6,369 bases of DNA, from positions 1 to 6,369 of the forward strand of contig DMJL01000309.1 of assembly GCA_003451785.1 (NCBI GenBank), given 5' to 3'. The translations under genes were made by a program, and so were the position numbers. A model generated the notes under the pieces. It saw only the letters and a list, made by a program, of their open reading frames with translations, had not been told where the DNA came from and made no database searches. Positions 1 through 6,279 of this stretch are shown here, piece by piece. The stretch is from Bacteroidales bacterium. Its GTDB lineage: Bacteria > Bacteroidota > Bacteroidia > Bacteroidales > UBA7960. Numbering within the stretch: position 1 is the stretch's first letter; the number at the start of each line of letters is the position of its first letter.

Positions 1-1416
1 TTTTCATGGTTGGATGAATGGTTTAAACGCACTTGGGTTGTAGATCCAATAGACTCCAAAGGCGAAGATCGCGTTCTATGGGGCAACAAATCATCTCCGG
101 AGCAAAATTTCGGATTGGTTTCGTTCAGCAGACCCCAAAAACGGGATACGATTGCTCGCTTTGCCAATAATCAACCAGTCAGTTTTTTAGTTGCAGGCGT
201 GGATTATTCATTTGTTAATTTGGATGTCGGACTTAACCAACGCTTTGGTCTTCTTGATACTATGTGGATTGCTCTTGACACTTATGCTCCTACATTGGGT
301 GAGTCTATCCTTCCAAATGGGGCAGTGTTGCCCCCGGGCACAAGGGCTGAATTTGCCCTATTTGTTACACAGCATTCTGCAAGGCTTTATGTAACATTAT
401 CTTATGATGTGTTCAATATCTGGCATAGCTGGTGGTTGGCCACTGGTCAGCTCTTAAGATCTACGCCTACAAATGGTGCTCCTTGGAATATTACCCGAAC
501 AAGAAATAATCACCCATACAGACAAGTTCATTTTTTTGGGAATCTAAGAGTAAGACTCGATTTTGAGGCCCCTTCTTCGTTAGATGCAGTTGTAATTTCC
601 GACAGAAAAATAAGTATTCGTTTGCCGTGGAATTATATCAATTTCACGGCTCCAAACCGAAGAGCAGTGTTGCACGATGTGCCAAACACCGCCGCTAGGG
701 AGGACACTGTTTCTGATGGTTTGGTTTTTTCGGTGCGATACAGCAATGCTTGGTTTAGCAACCCTGAGCGATTTACTTGGCCATCGTGGCATTATGTAAA
801 AAACACTGCCGAAATGGAGCAGTTGAAAAAGTCTTACTTCGTTTTTAAAGACAATCAGTCAAAATTCAATACTCGGGCAATAGCCTTCAAAGACAACTAT
901 CGGTTCATGCTGCCGCGTGCTGCATTTTTTGTTTCTGCATCTGAGGGTTTACTGCAGAACGATTTTGACTTAGATGGCTCGAATTTAACAGCTTTAATTT
1001 CTGAAAATCCTGCTAACGGAAGAATATCATTGCGAACTGACGGGTCGTTTACCTATATTCCCAATCCCGGGTTCGTGGGGTATGATTCATTAAAATATGT
1101 TGTTTTTGATGGACACTCACTTTCCGTTCCAAATACAGTGGTGATTCATGTATTAGATCCAATTGCATTATTGGAGGAAGGAGAAGAGAAAAAGATCTTA
1201 ATCTTTCCAAATCCGGTTGCAAACTTTTTTACTGTAATTTCTAATCAACTGCTCGAGAATATACAAATTTTCGATACCGGAGGGCGACTTATTAGAACAT
1301 TGCAGGTAAACGGTTATTTTGCAGAAGTAGATGCATCTTCACTGCACCAAGGTATATTTATACTTGTAGGCAACTCGCAAAATACCAGAATATCGAGCAG
1401 TTTTATAAAACAATGA
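1..1416 (+). CDS. T9SS-secreted multidomain protein, C-terminal part (possible glycoside-hydrolase-like N-terminus)
   Basis: The reading frame is open to the left edge, so the true start lies outside; the TTG at 10 is not a convincing start. About 471 residues are visible, ending in TGA. The first residues (FSWLDEWFKRTW, then an aromatic and Asn-rich stretch to about residue 38) recall the last strand and following linker of TIM-barrel glycoside-hydrolase-like secreted proteins; this is from memory and unproven. Residues about 55-250 are beta-rich. Their first half (LDTMWIALDTY near 85-95) resembles a CBM9/DOMON-like sandwich. Residues about 303-385 form a cadherin/Ig-like repeat of the Big_9 type, with LLQNDFDLDG, DGSFTYIPNPGF and DSLKYVVFDG. 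Residues about 398-471 are a type A T9SS sorting domain (IFPNPVANFF, then IFDTGGRLI), so the product should be exported across the outer membrane and released or anchored there. Enzymatic activity cannot be judged because the N-terminus is missing. Confidence 0.9.
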   Translation, partial: FSWLDEWFKRTWVVDPIDSKGEDRVLWGNKSSPEQNFGLVSFSRPQKRDTIARFANNQPVSFLVAGVDYSFVNLDVGLNQRFGLLDTMWIALDTYAPTLGESILPNGAVLPPGTRAEFALFVTQHSARLYVTLSYDVFNIWHSWWLATGQLLRSTPTNGAPWNITRTRNNHPYRQVHFFGNLRVRLDFEAPSSLDAVVISDRKISIRLPWNYINFTAPNRRAVLHDVPNTAAREDTVSDGLVFSVRYSNAWFSNPERFTWPSWHYVKNTAEMEQLKKSYFVFKDNQSKFNTRAIAFKDNYRFMLPRAAFFVSASEGLLQNDFDLDGSNLTALISENPANGRISLRTDGSFTYIPNPGFVGYDSLKYVVFDGHSLSVPNTVVIHVLDPIALLEEGEEKKILIFPNPVANFFTVISNQLLENIQIFDTGGRLIRTLQVNGYFAEVDASSLHQGIFILVGNSQNTRISSSFIKQ

Positions 1417-1457
1417 TTTGCCTGAATTTCTGCAGATGACATTAAGTTGTAGGCAAA
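1417..1457. other. 7-bp inverted repeat just after the secreted-protein gene
   Basis: TTTGCCT at 1417-1423 is exactly complementary to AGGCAAA at 1451-1457, with a 27-base loop, starting right after the stop codon. No T run follows on the plus strand, so it is not a classical intrinsic terminator. It may be a 3'-end hairpin of the plus-strand mRNA, or chance. Confidence 0.25.
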
Positions 1458-1512
1458 AGCGATAGGCAACAGCAAAGCAGGGATACGCACTAAGCAAAAG
1501 AGGGATTTACTG

Positions 1513-1530
1513 TGGCAAGAACCATTGCCA
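1513..1530 (-). terminator. Weak hairpin downstream of tRNA-Val
   Basis: TGGCAA (1513-1518) and TTGCCA (1525-1530) make a perfect 6-bp stem with a 6-base loop. It begins 13 bases past the tRNA 3' end on the minus strand. Only a broken pyrimidine stretch follows, not a proper U tract. It could mark the end of the tRNA transcript or a processing site. Confidence 0.25.
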
Positions 1531-1542
1531 ACCGAAGAGTAG

Positions 1543-1617
1543 TGGGATGTACTGGAATCGAACCAGTGACCTCATGCCTGTCAAGCATGCGCTCTAAACC
1601 AACTGAGCTAACATCCC
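1543..1617 (-). tRNA. tRNA-Val (anticodon GAC)
   Basis: Read on the minus strand, the 75 bases fold into a complete cloverleaf. The acceptor stem GGGATGT pairs with ACATCCC. The D arm is GCTC/GAGC with an AGTTGGTTTA loop. The anticodon stem CATGC/GCATG encloses the loop TTGACAG, giving anticodon GAC, which reads valine codons GUC and GUU. The T arm is ACTGG/CCAGT with loop TTCGATT. The discriminator base is A. CCA is not encoded (the next bases are CTA), so it must be added after transcription. It lies downstream of, and on the same strand as, the carboxylase operon, but a promoter of its own is plausible. Confidence 0.96.
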
Positions 1618-1620
1618 ATT

Positions 1621-1670
1621 CTGCTGTTTTGCAACCCCCAAAAAGGGATTGCAAAATTAGCAGGTTTTTT
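1621..1670 (+). terminator. Intrinsic terminator oriented on the plus strand
   Basis: An outer stem CTGCT/AGCAG (1621-1625 with 1659-1663) stacks on TTTTGCAA/TTGCAAAA (1627-1634 with 1649-1656). CCC/GGG (1636-1638 with 1645-1647) closes a six-base loop, with small interruptions between the parts. Six Ts follow at 1665-1670. As a plus-strand terminator it would stop transcripts running rightward from the secreted-protein gene, and antisense through the tRNA, before they enter the carboxyltransferase gene. On the minus strand the hairpin is followed by AGAATGGG, with no T tract, so it is less likely to terminate the carboxylase operon. Confidence 0.65.
1652..1659 (-). promoter_or_regulatory. 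Candidate -7 promoter element for tRNA-Val
   Basis: The minus strand reads TAATTTTG, a full match to the Bacteroidetes -7 consensus TAnnTTTG. It lies 34 bases before the first base of the tRNA, which would leave a short leader for RNase P to remove. No well-spaced -33 TTTG is visible upstream: the nearest TTTG is only 11 bases away. The element overlaps the descending arm of the plus-strand terminator hairpin, so part of the match could be incidental. Confidence 0.4.
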
Positions 1671-1698
1671 CAAACAAGTAATATCAACATTAAGCTAC

Positions 1699-3234
1699 TT
1701 AGAGCGGGATATTGCCATGCTTCTTGGTTGGCATATCTTCGTGCTTGCTGCTGCACATCTCTAATGCTTCGATGAGCTTACGGCGAGTCTGGCAAGGATG
1801 AATTACTTCGTCAATGTATCCACGACCGGCAGCTTGAAACGGAGTACAGAAGGTATTCTTGTAATCTTCTACTGCTGCAGCTTTCTGAGCATCGTCCATC
1901 TTGTCGCGATATAGGATGTTTACAGCACCATCTGGGCCCATTACTGCTATTTCGCCTGTGGGATAGCTGAAGTTAACATCTCCACCCACATGCTTACTCG
2001 ACATAACAACATAAGCACCACCATACGCTTTGCGGGTGATAACAGAAATCTTAGGCACTGTAGCCTCGCAATAAGCATACAACAATTTGGCTCCGTGCTT
2101 AATAATGCCGCCGTACTCCTGGTCAGTTCCCGGTAGGAAGCCTGGTACATCCAAGAAAGTGATCAATGGAATATTAAATGAATCGCAGAATCTAACAAAT
2201 CTTGCAGCTTTGTTGCTGGCGTTGATATCTAAAACACCTGCAAGCATTGCCGGCTGGTTTGCCACGATTCCTACGGTTTTGCCGTTCATTCTTGCAAAGC
2301 CTACTAAAATATTCTGAGCATACAATGGCTGCACTTCGAAGAAATTGCGATCGTCAACCACTGCAGTTATCAACTCCTTCATATCGTATGGCTTAAAAGG
2401 ATCTTCGGGCACCAATTTGGCAAGTACATCATCTTGGCGGTCAATGGGATCCAAACAAGGAATTGCCGGTGGATCTTCCATATTGTTGGCTGGAAGGAAT
2501 CCAATTAGCTCACGAATCATCATCATAGCCTGCTGGTCGTCGTCGGCAGTGAAATGCGCAACACCACTTCTTGAGTTATGCGTAAGCGCACCACCTAAGT
2601 CTTCCTTGGTTACCTCTTCGTGGGTTACGGTTTTTATTACATCTGGCCCGGTAACAAACATATAGCTTGTTTTCTTGGTCATGAATATAAAATCGGTAAT
2701 GGCTGGCGAATACACGGCACCACCGGCACATGGGCCTAAAATGGCAGATATTTGCGGCACCACACCACTGGCTTTTACATTGCGATAAAAAACATCGCCA
2801 TAACCTGCAAGGCTTTCAACACCTTCCTGAATCCTAGCGCCACCGCTATCGTTCAGACCAATAATTGGCGCGCCCATCTTCAGGGCCATGTCCATCACTT
2901 TTATGATTTTGTTGGCATTGGCACGGCTCAACGAACCTCCAAAAACTGTAAAATCCTGTGCGAAGAGATACACCATGCGGCCATCTATCTTGCCGTATCC
3001 TGCAACAACGCCATCGCCGTAAAACTTCTGCTTTTCCATCCCAAAGTCACTACATTGATGGACAACAAATTTGTCCAACTCTACAAATGAGCCTGGATCG
3101 AGCAACTCAAGGATGCGTTCGCGGGCAGTCTTTCTTCCTGATGCATGAATTTTGGCAATGCGGTCCTGGCCACCACCCAAATCGGCCAGACTGTTGATTC
3201 TTTCAAGTTCTTGATACTTATCTTTAAGTGACAT
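1699..3234 (-). CDS. pccB: Acyl-CoA carboxylase carboxyltransferase (beta) subunit, propionyl-CoA carboxylase type
   Basis: This 511-residue protein is a full-length fused carboxyltransferase of the PccB/MmdA family. It moves the carboxyl group from carboxybiotin to an acyl-CoA in the cytoplasm, usually as a hexamer. Both crotonase-fold halves are intact. The N half has DSGGARIQEG (129-138) and the first oxyanion-hole glycines in GPCAGGAVY (167-175). The C half has LDVPGFLPGTDQEYGG (361-376) and the second oxyanion hole in KAYGGAYVV (402-410). The C-terminus KKHGNIPL is the family ending. The ATG at 3234 gives the normal N-terminus, with a weak GGAAAA purine stretch upstream. It is the last gene of the operon, 14 bases after the carrier gene. 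The residue thought to select propionyl- over acetyl-CoA is Val409, not Asp, so the substrate is left open. Methylmalonyl-CoA decarboxylase alpha subunit is an alternative, but the adjacent biotin carboxylase favours an ATP-driven carboxylase. Confidence 0.95.
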   Translation of the reverse strand: MSLKDKYQELERINSLADLGGGQDRIAKIHASGRKTARERILELLDPGSFVELDKFVVHQCSDFGMEKQKFYGDGVVAGYGKIDGRMVYLFAQDFTVFGGSLSRANANKIIKVMDMALKMGAPIIGLNDSGGARIQEGVESLAGYGDVFYRNVKASGVVPQISAILGPCAGGAVYSPAITDFIFMTKKTSYMFVTGPDVIKTVTHEEVTKEDLGGALTHNSRSGVAHFTADDDQQAMMMIRELIGFLPANNMEDPPAIPCLDPIDRQDDVLAKLVPEDPFKPYDMKELITAVVDDRNFFEVQPLYAQNILVGFARMNGKTVGIVANQPAMLAGVLDINASNKAARFVRFCDSFNIPLITFLDVPGFLPGTDQEYGGIIKHGAKLLYAYCEATVPKISVITRKAYGGAYVVMSSKHVGGDVNFSYPTGEIAVMGPDGAVNILYRDKMDDAQKAAAVEDYKNTFCTPFQAAGRGYIDEVIHPCQTRRKLIEALEMCSSKHEDMPTKKHGNIPL

Positions 3235-3248
3235 AGTTTTCCGATTTA

Positions 3249-3770
3249 TTATTCTTTATTAAAATCAATTACAACAAGAGTTTGGCGGCCTTCTACTGTT
3301 TGGCCTTCTACAACCTTTACATCTACAACGGTACCGGCTTTTACTGCTTTGAATTCACTCTCCATTTTCATGGCCGAAATGATCACCACTGTTTGACCAG
3401 CTTCTACAGTTTCGCCTTTTTTAACCAATACTTTCACTACTTTTCCTGGAATAGGCGCAACGATTACTCCTTCACCGTCTCCGCCGGCGCCTTTGCAACG
3501 ATTGCTTTGGTAGCGCGACTCAGAGTCAATTACTTCCACCTCTTGTACTTCGCTAAAGTTGTTTACCAAAAATTTCTTGGTTCCTTTTATGGGCAATACT
3601 ACCAGATTATAAACCTTATTTTTCAATATAACCGAATAGCCGCCTGGCTTAACCCTCACCAAGCCAAGTTCTACAACTCTGCAATCAACCTTCATGGTTA
3701 ATTTATCATCAGAGCGTTGTTGCAACTCTATTGCAACCGTTTTATCCTTAAGTTTTATTTCGTATGACAT
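3249..3770 (-). CDS. Biotin carboxyl carrier protein of acyl-CoA carboxylase
   Basis: This 173-residue subunit carries biotin between the two catalytic subunits encoded on either side. The C-terminal biotinyl domain (about 102-170) has the biotinylation motif AMKME with target Lys135, and the flanking hairpins APIPGKVVKVLVKKGE and EGQTVEGRQTLVVI typical of the fold. A short Gly-rich linker (about 93-101) precedes it. Residues 1-80 are rich in alternating hydrophobic residues and look like a small beta domain. They resemble the BT domain of single-chain propionyl-CoA carboxylase alpha subunits more than the Ala/Pro-rich N-terminus of fatty-acid-synthesis AccB; this is an inference. It lies 11 bases after the biotin carboxylase stop and 14 bases before the carboxyltransferase start, so it is surely co-transcribed. 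No strong Shine-Dalgarno is visible (ATTATAAGCC precedes the ATG). Confidence 0.93.
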   Translation of the reverse strand: MSYEIKLKDKTVAIELQQRSDDKLTMKVDCRVVELGLVRVKPGGYSVILKNKVYNLVVLPIKGTKKFLVNNFSEVQEVEVIDSESRYQSNRCKGAGGDGEGVIVAPIPGKVVKVLVKKGETVEAGQTVVIISAMKMESEFKAVKAGTVVDVKVVEGQTVEGRQTLVVIDFNKE

Positions 3771-3781
3771 GGCTTATAATT

Positions 3782-5296
3782 TTAAAATCGGGCACCTGTA
3801 TAACTTCTGGCTCTTTTCAATTTCTTCCACGAATGCTGCGATGTGGCAGGCTGGAATTGGGGTTTCAACTCCCCAATTCTATCTAAATACTCAACAAATG
3901 CTGCAATCATTACCAGATCGTCTTCCTCCTGCACATGCTCCTTATAGTTCATCAAGAAGTCGAAGTTGTCTTCAATAAAGTGGGTGTTGTAGTTGCCCTT
4001 AACGAAGTCTTCGGCAAGTGCAATTCGTTCTAAGAACTTCACATTGTTTTTTACACCGGTAACTTTAAACTCGTTCAATGCCCTTAAAGTGCGATTGATA
4101 GATTCCTCTCTTGTGCTTCCCCACACCACCAATTTAGCAATGAGCGGGTCATAGTACATAGGTATAGTAAATCCTTCGTAGATGTAGCCATCTACTCTCA
4201 CTCCCAATCCACCCGGGGTTTCGATATGGGTAACTTTGCCCGGTGCAGGCATAAAGTTGCTATCTGGATCTTCTGCATACACACGGCATTCGATAGCATG
4301 ACCTACTTGTTTTAGCTCATCTTGTTTCAAGGTGAGTGGCAATCCATTGGCAATATTGATTTGCTCTTTCACTAAATCTACTCCAACCACCATTTCGGTA
4401 ATAGGATGCTCCACCTGCAAACGGGTGTTCATCTCAAGGAAATAATAGTTGAGGTTGTTGTCCACAATAAACTCAATGGTGCCGGCACCTTCGTAGAATA
4501 CTGCTTTGGCTGCTGCCACAGCGTGCTCGCCCATTTCCATGCGTTTTTCATGGGTGAGAATCGGGGATGGTGTTTCTTCAATGATTTTCTGATGGCGTCT
4601 TTGCACAGAGCATTCGCGTTCAAACAGGTGAATGGCATTGCCATGGCTGTCGGCTAAGATTTGGAATTCAATATGGTGCGGCGACTCAATGTATTTTTCA
4701 ATATACACCGAATCGTCGTTGAATGATGCTTTGGCCTCGGAGCGCGCTGCCCGTAAGCCACTGGTAACATCCTCTGCCCTCTTGATAAGGCGCATACCCT
4801 TGCCGCCACCGCCTGCCGATGCTTTTATCATCACCGGAAGACCAATTTGCTCAATAATTTGCAATGCCTCCTCTTCTGAGTGAACCATATCTACAGTGCC
4901 GGGCACTACAGGCACACCAGCCGCAATCATGGTTTTGCGTGCGGTGATCTTGTCGCCCATGTTGGCAATGGAATAGGCTGAAGGCCCTATAAATTTTATG
5001 CCTTCTGCTTGGCACCTATCAGAAAACTTGGTGTTCTCCGACAAGAATCCATAACCAGGGTGTACGGCATCAGCACCGCTCTCCTTTGCTACTTGTATTA
5101 TTTTATCAATATTCAAATACGATTCCAGTGAAGGAGAAGGACCAATGTGGTATGCCTCATCGGCAAACAACACATGCTGGGAAGTGCGATCAGCATCAGA
5201 ATAAACTGCTACCGTCTTTATTCCCATCTCCTTGCAGGATCGTATGACTCGGACGGCAATCTCGCCCCGATTGGCAACCAATACTTTTTTAATCAT
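3782..5296 (-). CDS. accC: Biotin carboxylase subunit of acyl-CoA carboxylase (ATP-grasp)
   Basis: The 504-residue protein carboxylates carrier-bound biotin using ATP and bicarbonate. It has the N-terminal biotin carboxylase domain (KVLVANRGEIAVR at 4-16; HPGYGFLSEN at 79-88), the ATP-grasp domain with glycine loop AGGGGKGMR (161-169), and the C-terminal biotin carboxylase domain. Residues matching the E. coli AccC active site are all present at nearly the same numbers: Lys116, Lys158, Glu275, Glu288, Asn290, Arg292, Gln294, Val295, Glu296 and Arg338. The protein is about 55 residues longer than E. coli AccC. The extra C-terminal tail is charged and ends in a basic stretch (KKLKRARSY); longer tails are usual for acyl-CoA carboxylase BC subunits. 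The ATG at 5296 gives the standard MIKKVLVANRG start. It is the first gene of the operon, and the carrier and carboxyltransferase follow. It could equally be named pccA-like, since fatty-acid-synthesis AccC would normally sit with a classical accB. Confidence 0.95.
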   Translation of the reverse strand: MIKKVLVANRGEIAVRVIRSCKEMGIKTVAVYSDADRTSQHVLFADEAYHIGPSPSLESYLNIDKIIQVAKESGADAVHPGYGFLSENTKFSDRCQAEGIKFIGPSAYSIANMGDKITARKTMIAAGVPVVPGTVDMVHSEEEALQIIEQIGLPVMIKASAGGGGKGMRLIKRAEDVTSGLRAARSEAKASFNDDSVYIEKYIESPHHIEFQILADSHGNAIHLFERECSVQRRHQKIIEETPSPILTHEKRMEMGEHAVAAAKAVFYEGAGTIEFIVDNNLNYYFLEMNTRLQVEHPITEMVVGVDLVKEQINIANGLPLTLKQDELKQVGHAIECRVYAEDPDSNFMPAPGKVTHIETPGGLGVRVDGYIYEGFTIPMYYDPLIAKLVVWGSTREESINRTLRALNEFKVTGVKNNVKFLERIALAEDFVKGNYNTHFIEDNFDFLMNYKEHVQEEDDLVMIAAFVEYLDRIGELKPQFQPATSQHSWKKLKRARSYTGARF

Positions 5297-5354
5297 AGGA
5301 TCTTGTATTATTAATAAATGTAAAATTTTCGGGCTAAAGATAAAAGTTTATTAC

Positions 5355-5384
5355 TAAATTTAAGGTATTAATAAATTTTTGAAA
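5355..5384 (-). promoter_or_regulatory. Candidate promoter of the carboxylase operon
   Basis: On the minus strand, TTTC (5384-5381) is followed after 18 bases by TAAATTTA (5362-5355). These are near matches to TTTG and TAnnTTTG with acceptable spacing, and place a start site about 50 bases before the accC ATG. The region is so AT-rich that such matches arise easily by chance. Confidence 0.3.
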
Positions 5385-5715
5385 GCGAATACAACAAACT
5401 TGCTTTCAATCTGTTAATTGACGAAAAAAATATTTTTTTCAACACAAGTTAAAAAAAGCCCATTTTTCTGCTTTTTAGAGCGACATTACCAGTCCTTCTT
5501 AAAAAAAATATCCATCAAAGAACTGTTATAAAAGCGTTTAAATAGATATAGGATGAAGAATTTAGAAAGCACTTTAGGTTTTTGTGCTGTGTTTTGCTCA
5601 TCTTTTCGGCCGTTTGCTTCAAGAATCAGCATTGGAAATTGCAAAAAATCTTTCTTTAATACAAGAAAAATTTATTTACAGATAGCACGGGGAGAGAAAT
5701 ATAGTTTCATCTAAA

Positions 5716-5744
5716 ATGCAAAGTCATGTAACCCAACTTTGTAT
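5716..5744 (-). terminator. Possible rlmH transcription terminator
   Basis: Read on the minus strand, ATACAAAGT (5744-5736) pairs with ACTTTGCAT (5724-5716) as a 9-bp stem with one G-U pair and an 11-base loop. The stem's last T continues into TTTT at the hairpin's 3' side. It starts about 60 bases after the rlmH stop. The stem is AT-rich and the T run is short, so this is a weak candidate. Confidence 0.3.
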
Positions 5745-5805
5745 GAAAACCACTTCTCCGGTTGCTGAAAAGATCGAAAATTTGGTTTGTCTATTTTTTC
5801 TCGCA

Positions 5806-6279
5806 TCACGCATTATGATAAGGCTCATTGCGCAATAAGGTGAATGCCCTATAGAGTTGTTCCAAAAATATTAGTCGCACCAAATGGTGCGGAAAAGTCA
5901 TTTTGGAAAGTGAGATTTTTAAATGAGCCTTTTCATAAATTGTAGTATCGAATCCCCAACTGCCGCCCGATACAAACATGAGGTGCCTTATTGATTGCAA
6001 TTGCTTTTGTTGGATGAATGTAGAAAACTCCAATGAGCCAAATTGCCTTCCACTCTCATCGAGCAATACCACGCAATCTGCCTTTTCTATCCATTTCAAT
6101 TGCAAATCGGCTTCCTTTTTTTTTAACTCTAAGGGCGGCAATTTTTGCCACTTGGCAGGCAACTCCAGATCGTGTATTTCAATTTGCGTATAGTGCTTCA
6201 ATCGCCCAAAATACTTCTCTATACCTTCCTTCAAATAACTGTCGGATATTTTACCCATATTCAGCAAGGTGATTTTCAT
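5806..6279 (-). CDS. rlmH: 23S rRNA (pseudouridine(1915)-N3)-methyltransferase RlmH
   Basis: This 157-residue SPOUT-family methyltransferase uses S-adenosylmethionine to methylate N3 of pseudouridine 1915 in helix 69 of 23S rRNA, acting as a dimer on the assembled ribosome. The sequence shows the family signatures: VLLDESG (71-77), the glycine-rich knot loop FVSGGSWG (102-109), SLSKMTFPHHLVR (123-135), EQLYRA (140-145) and the C-terminal NEPYHNA with the conserved Pro-Tyr-His. The ATG at 6279 is chosen because it gives the usual MKI start and normal family length (about 155-160). The frame stays open upstream to the window edge, but those 30 codons do not look like RlmH. It is on the same strand as the carboxylase operon but 509 bases away, so it is probably a separate unit. 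Confidence 0.96.
   Translation of the reverse strand: MKITLLNMGKISDSYLKEGIEKYFGRLKHYTQIEIHDLELPAKWQKLPPLELKKKEADLQLKWIEKADCVVLLDESGRQFGSLEFSTFIQQKQLQSIRHLMFVSGGSWGFDTTIYEKAHLKISLSKMTFPHHLVRLIFLEQLYRAFTLLRNEPYHNA

Larger units (their letters stand above)
5297..5805. other. AT-rich intergenic region between rlmH and accC, no convincing gene
   Basis: About 509 bases separate the rlmH stop from the accC start. The region is clearly more AT-rich than the flanking genes and is full of A and T runs. It holds a perfect 18-bp palindrome of A7/T7 type at 5423-5440 and a 7-bp hairpin AAAAAGC/GCTTTTT (5453-5459 with 5470-5476) whose minus-strand copy runs into T7. It also holds an unpersuasive 53-codon plus-strand frame at 5553-5714. 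An overlapping frame (5552-5659) encodes a short hydrophobic stretch like a signal peptide. No RNA gene or repeat family is recognised. Confidence 0.7.

Noticed and set aside
191..792. Short frames on both strands inside the secreted-protein gene
   Set aside because: The long plus-strand frame has clear domain signatures throughout; the short ones have none.
1512..1775. Plus-strand frame of 87 codons with CTGIEPVTSCLSS
   Set aside because: This is the well-known spurious translation of the antisense strand of a tRNA gene; it overlaps tRNA-Val and the end of pccB.
2087..3197. Several plus-strand frames of 70-112 codons opposite the carboxyltransferase gene
   Set aside because: They are antisense shadows of a strongly conserved gene, with no domain-like sequence of their own.
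3282..3978. Plus-strand frames opposite the carrier gene and the accC 3' end
   Set aside because: They are rich in Phe, Tyr and Asn as expected for the complement of Lys/Glu/Val-rich coding DNA, and have no recognisable motif.
4406..4883. Frames on both strands inside accC
   Set aside because: They overlap the ATP-grasp coding sequence, in which all active-site residues are intact; they are shadows.
5978..6272. Plus-strand frames opposite rlmH
   Set aside because: They are the complement of conserved rlmH motifs and resemble no family.
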